NCBI RefSeq assembly: GCF_001426705.1
Contig: NZ_LMFC01000003.1
Location: forward strand, 170,995-234,994
DNA from: Cellulomonas sp. Root485
Lineage (GTDB): Bacteria > Actinomycetota > Actinomycetes > Actinomycetales > Cellulomonadaceae
Reading direction: 5' to 3'
Length of the DNA: 64,000 nt
Shown: positions 35,670 through 44,337 of the stretch, piece after piece
Layout of the letters: the number at the start of each line of letters is the position of its first letter
Position numbering within the stretch: position 1 is the first letter of the stretch
Position numbers and translations under genes: made by a program
Notes under the pieces: model-generated
The model's input: only the letters and a program-made list of their open reading frames with translations
The model's database searches: none
Told to the model about the DNA's origin: nothing

Positions 35670-36041
35670 ATGAGTCCCACGCCACGCCCCCTGGTGATCA
35701 AGACCACGTCCGGCACGGAGCGGCCGGAGGCCACCAACCAGGCGTTCACGGTCGCCGCCGCGGCCGTCGCGGCCGGCGCCGAGGTCAGTCTCTGGCTCAC
35801 GGGCGAGTCGGCCTGGTTCGCCCTGCCGGGGCGCGCGGCCGACCTGGTCCTCGAGCACGCGACCCCGCTGGGCGAGCTGCTGGACCTGGTGCTCGAGGGC
35901 GGTCGCGTGACGGTGTGCACGCAGTGCGCCGCCCGCCGGGGCATCGGTCCGGAGGACGTGCTGCCCGGCGTCCGGATCGCCGGCGCCGCGGTGTTCGTGG
36001 AGGAGTCGCTGGCGGAGCGCGCTCAGGCGCTCGTCTACTAG
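35670..36041 (+). CDS. DsrE-family protein
   Basis: A 123-residue protein with the DsrE/DsrF-like fold: VIKTTSGTERPEATNQAFTV, AAGAEVSLWLTGESAWFALP and VTVCTQCAARRGI. The CTQC pair corresponds to the reactive cysteine position of sulfur-relay relatives, so sulfur transfer is possible but unproven. Its TAG stop shares CTAG with the stop of the convergent DUF4395 gene. Confidence 0.88.
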   Translation: MSPTPRPLVIKTTSGTERPEATNQAFTVAAAAVAAGAEVSLWLTGESAWFALPGRAADLVLEHATPLGELLDLVLEGGRVTVCTQCAARRGIGPEDVLPGVRIAGAAVFVEESLAERAQALVY

Positions 36042-36499
36042 GCCGTCCTCCCCGCCCGCAGCCGCACGCCGAGCAGGTACAGCTCGCAGCCGAGGCACAG
36101 CCCGAACACCGCGTTCAGGAACGCCGCGACCAGCGCGAACGCAGCCGCGACCGGCACGGCGACGGCCACCCCGGCCAGCCCGAGGACCAGTCCCGCACCC
36201 GTGATGACCAGGCCGACCAGCTGCGCGAACGTGGGCGGACGAGGGTCTTCGAGCTCGGTCGGCGGCGCCAGGCGCGGGCGGACCAGCTTCCGGAACACCC
36301 AGCCCTGCCAGGTCCGGCCGATACCGCCGAACGCACCGAGCGCGAAGCCCGCGACGATCACGGCGAGGACGACGTAGGCGCCGGGTGTGGTGCCGAGCAG
36401 GAGGACGGCGACGAGCAGGACGAGGTTGACGGCGGCACCGAAGCGAGGGCCGCGGGGGTCGATGCCGGCGGGGGCATCCGTGCGGACGGGCGTGCTCAT
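36038..36499 (-). CDS. DUF4395 membrane protein
   Basis: A 153-residue membrane protein with about four hydrophobic segments and the DUF4395 pattern IDPRGPRFGAAVNLVLL near the N-terminus and a cysteine pair FGLCLGCELYLLG near the C-terminus. DUF4395 genes are often next to thioredoxin-like genes, as here (73 bases downstream of one), which suggests a role in redox or sulfur handling at the membrane. Confidence 0.85.
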   Translation of the reverse strand: MSTPVRTDAPAGIDPRGPRFGAAVNLVLLVAVLLLGTTPGAYVVLAVIVAGFALGAFGGIGRTWQGWVFRKLVRPRLAPPTELEDPRPPTFAQLVGLVITGAGLVLGLAGVAVAVPVAAAFALVAAFLNAVFGLCLGCELYLLGVRLRAGRTA

Positions 36500-36572
36500 G
36501 GGGTCTCCAGGGGGTCGTGCAGGGGTGAGGGGTCCGACGGCCGGGGGCTGCGCGCCCGGGCCGGGAGCCGGC

Positions 36573-37034
36573 TCAGGCTGCGGAGACCCCGCCCGGACAC
36601 GAGTCGAGCGCGACCAGCGCGTGCCGACGGTCCGTCGCACCCGACATGCGGCCGACCACGACGCCGTCGGCGTCGAGCAGGAGCGTGGTCGGGGTGCGCA
36701 TGATGCCGAAGCGTCGCACGAGATCCAGGTGCTCGACCACGTCCATCTCGACGTGTGAGAGGTCGTCGTGCTCGGAGACCAGCTGCGCGAGCACCGCGTG
36801 GGTGCGACGGCAGGGCGCGCAGACCTCGCTGGAGAACTGCACGAACGTCGCGCGGGCTCCCAGCGGCACCCCCAGGTCCGCGGCCGTGAGGCGCGAGTCG
36901 TCGGCGTCGTCCGTCGGTGCCGCGGCCAGGAGCGCGGGGTCCACCGCGGTGTACCGGCCGTTGCGCGACCGCCACCACAGGCCAAGGGCGGCCGCGACGA
37001 CCAGGAGGGCGAGGACGAGCAGGACGCGGTCCAC
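36573..37034 (-). CDS. Membrane-anchored thioredoxin-like protein
   Basis: A 153-residue protein with an N-terminal membrane anchor (VLLVLALLVVAAALGLWW) and a thioredoxin fold. The active site is CAPC in FSSEVCAPCRRTH and the cis-proline lies in GIMRTPTTLLLDADG. The domain faces outside the membrane. GTG start, one base after the stop of the upstream membrane gene. Confidence 0.88.
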   Translation of the reverse strand: MDRVLLVLALLVVAAALGLWWRSRNGRYTAVDPALLAAAPTDDADDSRLTAADLGVPLGARATFVQFSSEVCAPCRRTHAVLAQLVSEHDDLSHVEMDVVEHLDLVRRFGIMRTPTTLLLDADGVVVGRMSGATDRRHALVALDSCPGGVSAA

Positions 37035-37035
37035 G

Positions 37036-37770
37036 TCAGCCCACCAGGACCCGGCCGACGACGTACACGAGGATGCCCGTCACCGTGACCGGGAGGGTCA
37101 CGGCCGCGAGCGACGGCCAGCGCCGCTCGAGCGAGGGCAGCTGGTCGAAGAGCGCGTGCAGCGTGGCGACGAGTACCCCGACCGCGAGACCCAGCAGGGC
37201 ACCTGCCACGGGGTCGATCGCGGGGAGCAGCAGCCCACCCAGGGCGCCCGCACCGGCCGCGGCACCGGCCGTGACCAGCGCGCCGACCCACGGCTTCAGG
37301 TGCAGCGCCACGACCACCGAGCCCACGGCCAGCGCCAGGGCACCGACGACGACGATGGGTTCACCGCCGGGCGTCCGGCCGATCGCGACCCAGCCGGCGA
37401 CGGCGACCGCGACGAGCGTGCCGGCGACCGTCCCGGACACCGACTCGACGAGCCGCGTGCGGCCGTCGCGCCGCAGCAGCTCGTTGACGAACGCCAGCAG
37501 GATCGCGGCCGCGAACACGACCGGCAGGTCCCGCAGGTAGGGCTGCTCCTCCGTGAGGTGCACGACCGCCACGGCGCCGACGCCGCCCAGCGCCACGACC
37601 GTGGCGGAGCCGGGCTTGAACGGCAGACCCGCGAGCGCGGGCCAGCCGAGGGCGAACAGGAGCGCAAGGACAGCGGCGGTGCCGGTCAGGGGCAGGCCGC
37701 CGAGGTACCCGGCGACGGCCACGGCGGCGGCGAGGACGGCCGTCACGACCGCCCGGGTGGCGAGCTGCAT
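37036..37770 (-). CDS. Polytopic membrane protein, unknown function
   Basis: A 244-residue protein with six to eight hydrophobic segments and few charged residues; examples are [37 protein letters not shown], and [19 protein letters not shown]. No family is recognised with certainty. It heads the minus-strand group with the thioredoxin-like and DUF4395 genes. Confidence 0.78.
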   Translation of the reverse strand: MQLATRAVVTAVLAAAVAVAGYLGGLPLTGTAAVLALLFALGWPALAGLPFKPGSATVVALGGVGAVAVVHLTEEQPYLRDLPVVFAAAILLAFVNELLRRDGRTRLVESVSGTVAGTLVAVAVAGWVAIGRTPGGEPIVVVGALALAVGSVVVALHLKPWVGALVTAGAAAGAGALGGLLLPAIDPVAGALLGLAVGVLVATLHALFDQLPSLERRWPSLAAVTLPVTVTGILVYVVGRVLVG

Positions 37771-38003
37771 GGGTCCCCTACCGTCCCGCGACCAGGGTCA
37801 CCCGGGAGGTTGCCCGGGGCGCGGCCGGTCGAGCGGTCAGCGAGGAGGGGAGGAGCACGCCGCCGATTGTCGCATCCCGGCGCGACGCGGCCCGTCCAAC
37901 CGGTCACCCGTCCTGGTGGAACGTGCCATCACCCGGGCCGTGGGCGCAGCATGCTCGGGCCGCGCGGTACCGTTGCCCCCACTCGCACGCGGGGAGGTCC
38001 CAG

Positions 38004-38732
38004 GTGGCAGATCTGCTGCTGCTCACTCCAGCGTCCGGGGGCTCCGCCCAGGTGCTCCCGGCCCTCGGTCTGTTGTCCCACCGCGTCCGTGTGCTTCCCG
38101 TCGAACCGTCGGCTCTCGTGGACGCACCGGACGCGGACATCGTCGTGCTCGACGCACGCCGCGACCTGGTCACCGCCAGGACCACGTGTCGGCTGCTGCG
38201 CGCCACCGGCCTGACGGTCCCGTTGATCCTCGTGCTCACCGAGGGCGGCCTCACGGTCGTCACGGCCGAGTGGGGCGCGGACGACATCATCCTGGAGACG
38301 GCCAACCCGGCCGAGGTGGAGACGCGGTTCCGGCTGGTCATGGAGCGTGCGGCCACCGCGGGGTACGACGACACCCCGCAGGAGATCTCCTCCGGTGAGC
38401 TCACCATCGACGCCGGCGGCTACACCGCCCGGCTCCGTGGCCGGCCGCTCGACCTCACCTACAAGGAGTTCGAGCTCCTCAAGTACCTGGTCCAGCACCC
38501 GGGCCGCGTGTTCACGCGCGCCCAGCTGCTGCAGGAGGTCTGGGGCTACGACTACTACGGAGGCACCCGGACCGTCGACGTGCACGTACGACGCCTGCGC
38601 GCCAAGCTCGGGCCCGAGCACGAGCAGCTCATCGGCACCGTCCGCAACGTCGGCTACCGCTTCGACCCGCCCAAGGACCGCCGGGGCGCTGTCGACGGTC
38701 GCAACGAGGTCCCGGAGCCTGCCGACGCCTGA
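38004..38732 (+). CDS. glnR: GlnR, OmpR-type global nitrogen regulator
   Basis: A 242-residue orphan response regulator. The receiver-like N-terminus matches GlnR closely ([34 protein letters not shown] and [20 protein letters not shown]). The winged-helix C-terminus reads [39 protein letters not shown] and [19 protein letters not shown]. In actinobacteria GlnR controls ammonium assimilation and nitrogen-source genes without a classical kinase. The GTG at 38004 has GGGGAGG 6 bases upstream. MtrA/PhoP-type regulators are the alternative but lack the GlnR N-terminus. Confidence 0.93.
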   Translation: MADLLLLTPASGGSAQVLPALGLLSHRVRVLPVEPSALVDAPDADIVVLDARRDLVTARTTCRLLRATGLTVPLILVLTEGGLTVVTAEWGADDIILETANPAEVETRFRLVMERAATAGYDDTPQEISSGELTIDAGGYTARLRGRPLDLTYKEFELLKYLVQHPGRVFTRAQLLQEVWGYDYYGGTRTVDVHVRRLRAKLGPEHEQLIGTVRNVGYRFDPPKDRRGAVDGRNEVPEPADA

Positions 38733-38785
38733 GCGTCGCCGCTAGCCTGACGCCAGGGCGCGCCCGGAGCCCGCCAGGAGGTTCT

Positions 38786-40066
38786 GTGCCCACGCCCGCC
38801 CGTCGCCTGTTCGACGTCCTCTCCCCCGGGTCCGAGCGCAACCTGCTCGACACCTTGCGGGGTGAGCGCGTCGGCGGCGCCCTGCTGCTCGCCGGCACGG
38901 TCGTCGCGCTGCTCTGGGCCAACATCGCCCCCACGTCGTACACGGCGGTCTCGGACACCGTCGTCGGACCGGCGGCCCTGCACCTCGACCTCACCCTGGC
39001 CACGTGGGCGACCGACGGGCTGCTCGCGATCTTCTTCTTCGTCGTCGGGCTCGAGCTCAAGCGCGAGATCGTCGCCGGCGAGCTGCGCAACCCGCGCACG
39101 GCCGTGGTGCCCATCGTCGCGGCGGTGGGTGGCATGGTCGTCCCCGCGGCGCTGTACCTGGCCGTCAACCTGACCTCCCCGGACGGCAACGCGCGCGGGT
39201 GGGCGGTGCCGACGGCGACGGACATCGCGTTCGCCGTCTCGGTCCTCGCGATCGTCGGCCGCAGCCTCCCGAACGCGCTGCGCGCCTTCCTGCTCACGCT
39301 CGCGGTCGTCGACGACCTGCTCGCGATCATCGTCATCGGCGCCGTCTTCACCGAGTCCGTCTCCGCCCTCTGGCTCGGCGCCGGTGCGGCGACGGTCGTG
39401 GTGTTCGCCCTCGCGATCCGACGCGGCTGGGTCAGCGGGTGGCTGCTGGTGCCCCTCGGCCTGGTCGCATGGGCCGCCGTCCACGCGTCCGGCGTCCACG
39501 CGACGATCGCCGGGGTCGCCCTCGGGCTCGTCGTCCCGGCCACCCCGGAGGCCACCCGGCGGGCGCTCCGGCTCGACGCCCTGCCACGGGAGTCGCTCGC
39601 GGAACGCTGGGAGCACGTGTGGCGGCCCCTGTCCGCCGGTGTCGCCGTGCCGGTGTTCGCGCTCTTCGCCGCCGGTGTGACCCTCAGCCTGGGCACCGTG
39701 CAGACCACGTTCACCGACCCCGTCGCCCAGGGTGTCGCCCTCGGGCTCGTGGTGGGCAAGCCGCTCGGCATCCTCGGCGCCACCTGGCTCGTCGCCCGCT
39801 TCACGCGGGCCTCGCTCGCGCCGGGTCTCGGCTGGGCGGACGTCGCCGCCGTCGGCCTGCTGGGCGGGATCGGGTTCACCGTGTCGCTGCTGGTCGGCGA
39901 GCTCGCGTTCGGCGCGGGCAGCCCGCACGACGAGCACGTCGTCGTCGCGGTGCTCGTCGCGTCCCTCGTCGCGGCCGTCCTCGGCGGCATCGCCCTGTAC
40001 CAACGCGACCGGCATCACGCGCACGTGGCGCGCGGAGCCTCACGCGACACCGACCGGACCGGGTAG
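38786..40066 (+). CDS. nhaA: Na+/H+ antiporter NhaA
   Basis: A 426-residue antiporter with about 12 membrane helices. The functional aspartate pair is in LAVVDDLLAIIVIG; other signatures are FFFVVGLELKREIV and AVPTATDIAFAVSVLAIVG. Extrudes sodium in exchange for protons. GTG start with CAGGAG 5 to 6 bases upstream. It follows glnR after 53 bases and precedes an alpha/beta hydrolase-fold gene by 11 bases. Confidence 0.95.
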   Translation: MPTPARRLFDVLSPGSERNLLDTLRGERVGGALLLAGTVVALLWANIAPTSYTAVSDTVVGPAALHLDLTLATWATDGLLAIFFFVVGLELKREIVAGELRNPRTAVVPIVAAVGGMVVPAALYLAVNLTSPDGNARGWAVPTATDIAFAVSVLAIVGRSLPNALRAFLLTLAVVDDLLAIIVIGAVFTESVSALWLGAGAATVVVFALAIRRGWVSGWLLVPLGLVAWAAVHASGVHATIAGVALGLVVPATPEATRRALRLDALPRESLAERWEHVWRPLSAGVAVPVFALFAAGVTLSLGTVQTTFTDPVAQGVALGLVVGKPLGILGATWLVARFTRASLAPGLGWADVAAVGLLGGIGFTVSLLVGELAFGAGSPHDEHVVVAVLVASLVAAVLGGIALYQRDRHHAHVARGASRDTDRTG

Positions 40067-40077
40067 GTTCGGCACCG

Positions 40078-41019
40078 ATGAGCACCGTCGACTCCGCCTC
40101 GCTCCTCATCGACGGCCCCTGGGAGCACCGCTACGTGGCCGCGAACGGCGCCCGGTTCCACGTGGCCGTCGCCGGCCCTGACGACCGCGACGCCCCGCTC
40201 GTCGTGCTCCTGCACGGGATCCCGCAGTTCTGGTGGGCGTGGCGCCACCAGCTGCCGGTCCTCGCCGACGCCGGCTACCGCGTGGCGGCCATGGACGTGC
40301 GCGGCACGGGTGGTTCCGACAAGCCGCCCGTCGGGTACGACGTCCCGACGCTGGCCGCCGACGTCGCGGGCGTCATCCAGTCGCTCGGTGCCGCGGACGC
40401 GGTGGTCGTGGGCAGCGGGACCGGCGGCGAGATCGCGTGGGCGATGGCCGGCCTGCAGCCCGACCGCGTCCGCGCCGTCGCCGCGCTCGCGGCCCCCCAC
40501 CCGCTGGACACCCGCGGGCACCCCCGCGCCGCGATCCGCCCGTCCGCCCTGCGCCGGCTCGCGTTCGTGCAGCTCCCGTCGTTCCCGGAGCAGGCGCTCA
40601 TGGAGGGCGACCTGGTGGCGCGCCTCCTGCGGGAGTGGGGCGGCTCCCCCGGCTGGCTCGACGCCCGTGCGGAGTCGACGTACCGCTCCGCGGCGCGTGT
40701 GCCGTTCGCGGCGCACAGCCAGATGGAACAGCTGCGCTGGATGGTCCGGTCGATGCCGCGTCCCGACGGCCGCCGCTACCACGCGACGCTCGAGGAGAGC
40801 ACCCGGCCGGTCCCGGTCCTGCAGGTGCACGGCGGTCGCGACGGCCTGCGTCCCGCGTCCCGCGCCGCCCTGTCCAAGGACACCGCCGCGCTGGTGGCCT
40901 CGCGCTACCAGTTCGAGCTGCTGCCCCAGGCCGGGCACTACCCCGCGGAGGAGGCCCCGGACCGCGTCACCGACCTGCTCCTGACGTGGCTGCGCGAGGT
41001 CGAGCCCGTCACGGCTTGA
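40078..41019 (+). CDS. Epoxide-hydrolase-like alpha/beta-fold protein lacking a nucleophile
   Basis: A 313-residue alpha/beta-hydrolase fold with all landmarks of the epoxide hydrolase/haloalkane dehalogenase group: oxyanion region LLHGIPQFWWAWRHQLP, strand MDVRGTGGSDKPP, acid in GGRDGLRP and histidine in PQAGHYPAEEAP. The nucleophile elbow, normally GHDWGG or GHSMGG, reads G112-S-G-T-G-G, placing glycine 114 at the nucleophile position. It may be a non-catalytic homologue or use a different mechanism. It overlaps the convergent nth gene by 11 bases. Confidence 0.85.
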   Translation: MSTVDSASLLIDGPWEHRYVAANGARFHVAVAGPDDRDAPLVVLLHGIPQFWWAWRHQLPVLADAGYRVAAMDVRGTGGSDKPPVGYDVPTLAADVAGVIQSLGAADAVVVGSGTGGEIAWAMAGLQPDRVRAVAALAAPHPLDTRGHPRAAIRPSALRRLAFVQLPSFPEQALMEGDLVARLLREWGGSPGWLDARAESTYRSAARVPFAAHSQMEQLRWMVRSMPRPDGRRYHATLEESTRPVPVLQVHGGRDGLRPASRAALSKDTAALVASRYQFELLPQAGHYPAEEAPDRVTDLLLTWLREVEPVTA

Positions 41020-41713
41020 CCATCGCCAGCGCCTTCGTGGGGTCGATCTCCCCGATCCCCGCCGACGGGCACATCGACGCGACCGGGCACGCACCGCACG
41101 CGGGCTTGCGGGCGAAGCAGGTGCGCCGGCCGTGGAAGATCAGCCGGTGCGAGGCCATCGTCCAGTCCTTGCGGGGCAGCAGCGCACCGAGCTCCTGCTC
41201 GACCACCAGCGGGTCCTTGCTCGTGGTGTAGCCGAGCCGCTGGGAGAGCCGCATGACGTGCGTGTCCGTGGTGATGCCCGGCACGCCGAACGCGTTGCCG
41301 AGCACCACGTTGGCCGTCTTGCGTCCCACGCCGGGCAGCGTCACGAGGTCCTTGAGCCGCCCCGGGACCTCCCCGTGGTACCGGTCGACGAGGTCCCGGG
41401 ACAGCCCCATGACCGACTTCGTCTTGGCCCGGAAGAAGCCTGTCGGTCGCAGGATCTCCTCGACCTCCTCGGGGTTCGCTGCGGCGAGCGCCGCGGCGTC
41501 CGGGTAGCGCGCGAAGAGGGTCGGGGTGGTGAGGTTCACGAGGACGTCGGTCGTCTGCGCGGAGAGCACCGTCGCGACCAGCAGCTCGAACGGCGACGTG
41601 AAGTCCAGCTCGCAGTGCGCGTCGGGGTACCGCACGGCCAGGGCACGGTCCACCCGTCGGGCGCGGCGCGTGCGGGCGAGGGCGGACTCCACCTCTGTGT
41701 CTGCTCCGGTCAC
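41009..41713 (-). CDS. nth: Endonuclease III
   Basis: A 234-residue base-excision repair glycosylase/AP lyase for oxidised pyrimidines. Catalytic lysine K132 in the HhH motif LPGVGRKTANVVL, aspartate D150 in TTDTHVMRL, and the 4Fe-4S ligands C199, C206, C209 and C215 with canonical C-X6-C-X2-C-X5-C spacing. The GTG at 41713 is chosen as start because an upstream in-frame codon only adds a non-conserved stretch. Confidence 0.97.
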   Translation of the reverse strand: MTGADTEVESALARTRRARRVDRALAVRYPDAHCELDFTSPFELLVATVLSAQTTDVLVNLTTPTLFARYPDAAALAAANPEEVEEILRPTGFFRAKTKSVMGLSRDLVDRYHGEVPGRLKDLVTLPGVGRKTANVVLGNAFGVPGITTDTHVMRLSQRLGYTTSKDPLVVEQELGALLPRKDWTMASHRLIFHGRRTCFARKPACGACPVASMCPSAGIGEIDPTKALAMVKP

Positions 41714-41890
41714 GACCGGCAGCCTATGACGCGGCGCCCACACCCGAACGCGTCACCTCTGACCTGCGGCGTTGCTCCCTTGGAGTGATCTGGGCCCCCA
41801 CCCCGGCCTCTGCGCTCAAGGTCGACCCGTACCGGGCCGAATCCACCCACGGCACCCGTTCGAGGTGCCCGTCCGAGGAGGACCTGCCCC

Positions 41891-42301
41891 ATGACGTCAC
41901 CCGTCGAGCAACGGGTCAACGATCTCCGCCTCGACCGGCGCGCCCTGCGTGCCGAGCGCGCCCGGGTCGCCTGGTGGCGTCGGCTCGTCCGCGCCCGCCT
42001 CGACCTGGCGGTCGCGCAGGCCGCCCGCCCGCAGACCCTCGGCGAGGAGATGGCCTTCCAGCTCCCGCTCGACGTGGGTCTCGACGTCCCCCGCCCCGCT
42101 GCCCTCGCGGCGGTGCTCGACTCCAGCACCGAAGCCGTCGACCGGCTGGGCGAGCTGAGGGCGCTCGACGAGCAGCTCTCGACCTACGCCGCCGGCGTGG
42201 AGGACGCCCTGACGCGGGCCACCGACCGGCTCGTCGCACGCCTCGCGGCGGACCCCGGTGTCATCGTCGCCGGCCTCCGGGAGCACCTGGGCCGCGGATG
42301 A
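41891..42301 (+). CDS. RsiG-like helical protein with degenerate c-di-GMP signature
   Basis: A 136-residue, almost wholly helical protein. The segment WWRRLVRARLDLAVAQ resembles the helix of RsiG anti-sigma factors (SYLRRLLQGRID type). RsiG binds c-di-GMP through E(X)3S(X)2R(X)3Q(X)3D. Aligned here, R30 and D38 are kept, but the S position is A27, the Q position is R34, and the E is displaced by one (E22). It lies between nth and crp. The family call is by pattern and moderate; the alternative is an unrelated coiled-coil protein. The start is the ATG after the AGGAGG-like region at 41875-41882. Confidence 0.5.
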   Translation: MTSPVEQRVNDLRLDRRALRAERARVAWWRRLVRARLDLAVAQAARPQTLGEEMAFQLPLDVGLDVPRPAALAAVLDSSTEAVDRLGELRALDEQLSTYAAGVEDALTRATDRLVARLAADPGVIVAGLREHLGRG

Positions 42302-42428
42302 CGCCCACCATGGGGCAGACTGAGTGCGGATCAGGCCGCTGACCAGCGGCCGGTTCGGCCGTCTTCATCGTGAACGTTGCCGCTGACCGGGAAGAACCGG
42401 GGTGCGGCCAGAGAGGTGAGGTGTCCCC

Positions 42429-43106
42429 GTGGAGGACGACATCGTGCTGTCGGCGCCGCTGTTCGCCGGGCTCGACCCGGAGGCGTCCGAGGCGCTCGTC
42501 GCGACGATGAAGCCGATCGAGATCGCGCGTGGCGACGCCCTGTTCCAGGAGGGCGAGCCCGGTGACCGGCTCTACGTCGTGCGCGAGGGCAAGATCAAGC
42601 TGGGCCGACGCTCGAACGACGGCCGCGAGAACCTGCTGGCTGTCCTCGGCCCGGGTGAGATGTTCGGCGAGCTGAGCCTCTTCGACCCCGGCCCCCGCAC
42701 GGCGACCGCGACCGTCGTCGCCGACGCGGTGGTGCTCGAGCTCGGGCACGGTGACCTGATCCGCTGGCTCCAGGACAAGCCGACCGTGGCACAGCACCTG
42801 CTCCAGGCACTGGCCCGACGGCTGCGCCGGACCAACGAGGCGCTCGCCGACCTGGTGTTCTCGGACGTCCCCGGTCGCGTCGCCAAGGCGCTGCTGGACC
42901 TGTCGACCCGCTTCGGCGAGAAGGTCGACGAGGGGATCCGCGTCGCGCACGACCTCACCCAGGAGGAGCTCGCACAGCTCGTCGGAGCGTCGCGCGAGAC
43001 CGTGAACAAGGCGCTGGCCGACTTCGCGGCCCGCGGCTGGGTACGCCGGGAGGGCCGCGCAGTCGTGCTGCTCGACGTCGAACGCCTGGAGCGCCGGGCG
43101 CGCTGA
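42429..43106 (+). CDS. crp: CRP/FNR-family transcriptional regulator
   Basis: A 225-residue regulator with an N-terminal cNMP-binding barrel (residues 10-125; GEPGDRLYVVREGKIKLGRR and PGEMFGELSLFDPGPRTATA, the phosphate-binding cassette) and a C-terminal winged helix with LTQEELAQLVGASRETVNKA. It corresponds to Crp of mycobacteria and GlxR of corynebacteria, global cAMP-responsive regulators. GTG start. Its stop codon forms one arm of a hairpin whose other arm contains the stop of the convergent ridA-like gene. Confidence 0.95.
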   Translation: MEDDIVLSAPLFAGLDPEASEALVATMKPIEIARGDALFQEGEPGDRLYVVREGKIKLGRRSNDGRENLLAVLGPGEMFGELSLFDPGPRTATATVVADAVVLELGHGDLIRWLQDKPTVAQHLLQALARRLRRTNEALADLVFSDVPGRVAKALLDLSTRFGEKVDEGIRVAHDLTQEELAQLVGASRETVNKALADFAARGWVRREGRAVVLLDVERLERRAR

Positions 43107-43123
43107 GCCCTCGAACGGGCTCA
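43104..43123. terminator. Compact bidirectional hairpin built on two stop codons
   Basis: TGAGCCC (43104-43110) and GGGCTCA (43117-43123) pair around a 6-base loop. The outer TGA is the crp stop and the complementary TCA is the stop of the minus-strand ridA-like gene. Confidence 0.5.
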
Positions 43124-43615
43124 GGCCAGCTCGACGACGATCTCCACCTCGACCGGTGCGTCCATCGGCAGCACGGCCACGCCCACGGCCGACCGCGCGT
43201 GCACGCCCGCGTCACCGAGGACGGCGTGCAGCAGCAGGCTGGCGCCGTTGACGATGGCGGGCTGACCGGTGAACGCCGGGTCGCTGGCCACGAAGCCGAC
43301 GACCTTGGTGACGTGCAGGATCCGGTCGAGCGCGTCGGCGCCCTGCGGCCCACCCTCGGCGGCGACCACCGCGGCGACGGCGGCGAGCGCGTTCAGCGCG
43401 CACGTCCGCGCGTACCCGGCGGCGTCGTCGGGTGGGACCAGACCGTCGCCGACACCGACCTTGCCGGTGGCCTGCAGCGCACCGGCGACGAGCGGGAGCT
43501 GACCGGAGGTGTAGACGTAGGCGCCGGACCGGACGGCCGGTACGTACGCCGCGAGGGGCAGTGCCACCTCGGGCAGCTCCAGACCCAGGTCAGCGAGCCG
43601 CGCGGCGGCGCCCAT
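43121..43615 (-). CDS. RidA-family (YjgF/UK114) protein
   Basis: A 164-residue member of the RidA family, longer than the ordinary 125-130 residues, as in the actinobacterial branch next to crp and whiB4. Conserved: YVYTSGQLPLVAGALQ, GKVGVGDGLVPPDDAAGYAR and PMDAPVEVEIVVEL. RidA enzymes hydrolyse reactive enamine/imine intermediates, but this subfamily often lacks the catalytic arginine and its role is open. Its ATG overlaps the DUF4177 stop (ATGA). Confidence 0.9.
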   Translation of the reverse strand: MGAAARLADLGLELPEVALPLAAYVPAVRSGAYVYTSGQLPLVAGALQATGKVGVGDGLVPPDDAAGYARTCALNALAAVAAVVAAEGGPQGADALDRILHVTKVVGFVASDPAFTGQPAIVNGASLLLHAVLGDAGVHARSAVGVAVLPMDAPVEVEIVVELA

Positions 43616-43773
43616 CAGGACTCCTTGGGCCGCTTGAGGTAGGCCACGAGGCCGGCGTCCGGCCCCTGGATCACCTGGACGAGCTCCCAGCCGTCGGCTC
43701 CCCACTGGTCGAGGATCGCCTTCGTGGCGTGAATGATGAGCGGAATCGTCGCGTACTCCCACGTCGTTGCCAT
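43615..43773 (-). CDS. DUF4177-domain small protein
   Basis: A 52-residue protein: it begins MATTWEYATIPLIIHATKAI and ends VAYLKRPKES, with the DUF4177 core WGADGWELVQV. Small members of this family accompany crp/ridA in many actinobacteria. Coupled to the ridA-like gene by ATGA. Function unknown. Confidence 0.88.
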   Translation of the reverse strand: MATTWEYATIPLIIHATKAILDQWGADGWELVQVIQGPDAGLVAYLKRPKES

Positions 43774-43811
43774 GGGGTCACCCTAGGGCCCTGCGCGCCG
43801 TCGGAGCGCTC

Positions 43812-44105
43812 TCACACCGCGTCGACGACGTCCGTCCCGACGAGCTCGTTCCGCCAGGACCGCACCTCGGGGCGACGACGGAGCAGGGCCCGCCGCTCGC
43901 GCTCCGTCATGCCGCCCCAGACCCCGAAGTCCATCCGGTTGTCGAGCGCGTCGGCGAGGCAGGCCAACCGCACGGGGCAGCCGGTGCACACCGTGCGCGC
44001 CTCACGCTGGGCAGCGCCCTCGACGAAGAGCGCGTCGGGTGCGAGCTTGCCCGTCCCGCACGCTGCGAGCGCTGTCCAGTGCGCGTCCTGCGCGAGTGTC
44101 GTCAC
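43812..44105 (-). CDS. WhiB-family Fe-S transcription factor (WhiB4-locus)
   Basis: A 97-residue WhiB-like protein. Cluster ligands C16, C40, C43 and C49 show the usual C...C-X2-C-X5-C order, and the turn motif GVWGG is at 61-65, followed by a basic tail ERERRALLRRRPE. WhiB proteins hold a 4Fe-4S cluster that senses O2 or NO and act as regulators. The neighbours (crp, ridA, DUF4177 and the PASTA PBP) correspond to those of mycobacterial whiB4, so orthology with WhiB4 is likely. GTG start. Divergent from the PBP gene. Confidence 0.92.
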   Translation of the reverse strand: MTTLAQDAHWTALAACGTGKLAPDALFVEGAAQREARTVCTGCPVRLACLADALDNRMDFGVWGGMTERERRALLRRRPEVRSWRNELVGTDVVDAV

Positions 44106-44337
44106 TCATCCTCCCGAGCACGCTGACGGGGGATTGCCGTGGCATCCGCACCGAGTCCTGCCGGGAAACTACTGGTCCGAACACCTTCCTGGCGAGACTC
44201 CGTTCGGGTCATATCGTCAGATGGACGTATGACCGGGTCAGAACCGACCCAGCGTCGATGTGCAGGTCCCGTGCAGGTCGGGGCGCCTGGCGCCGTTCTG
44301 CCGGAGTCGTGACAGCCCGTCCGACTACCCTGACGGC

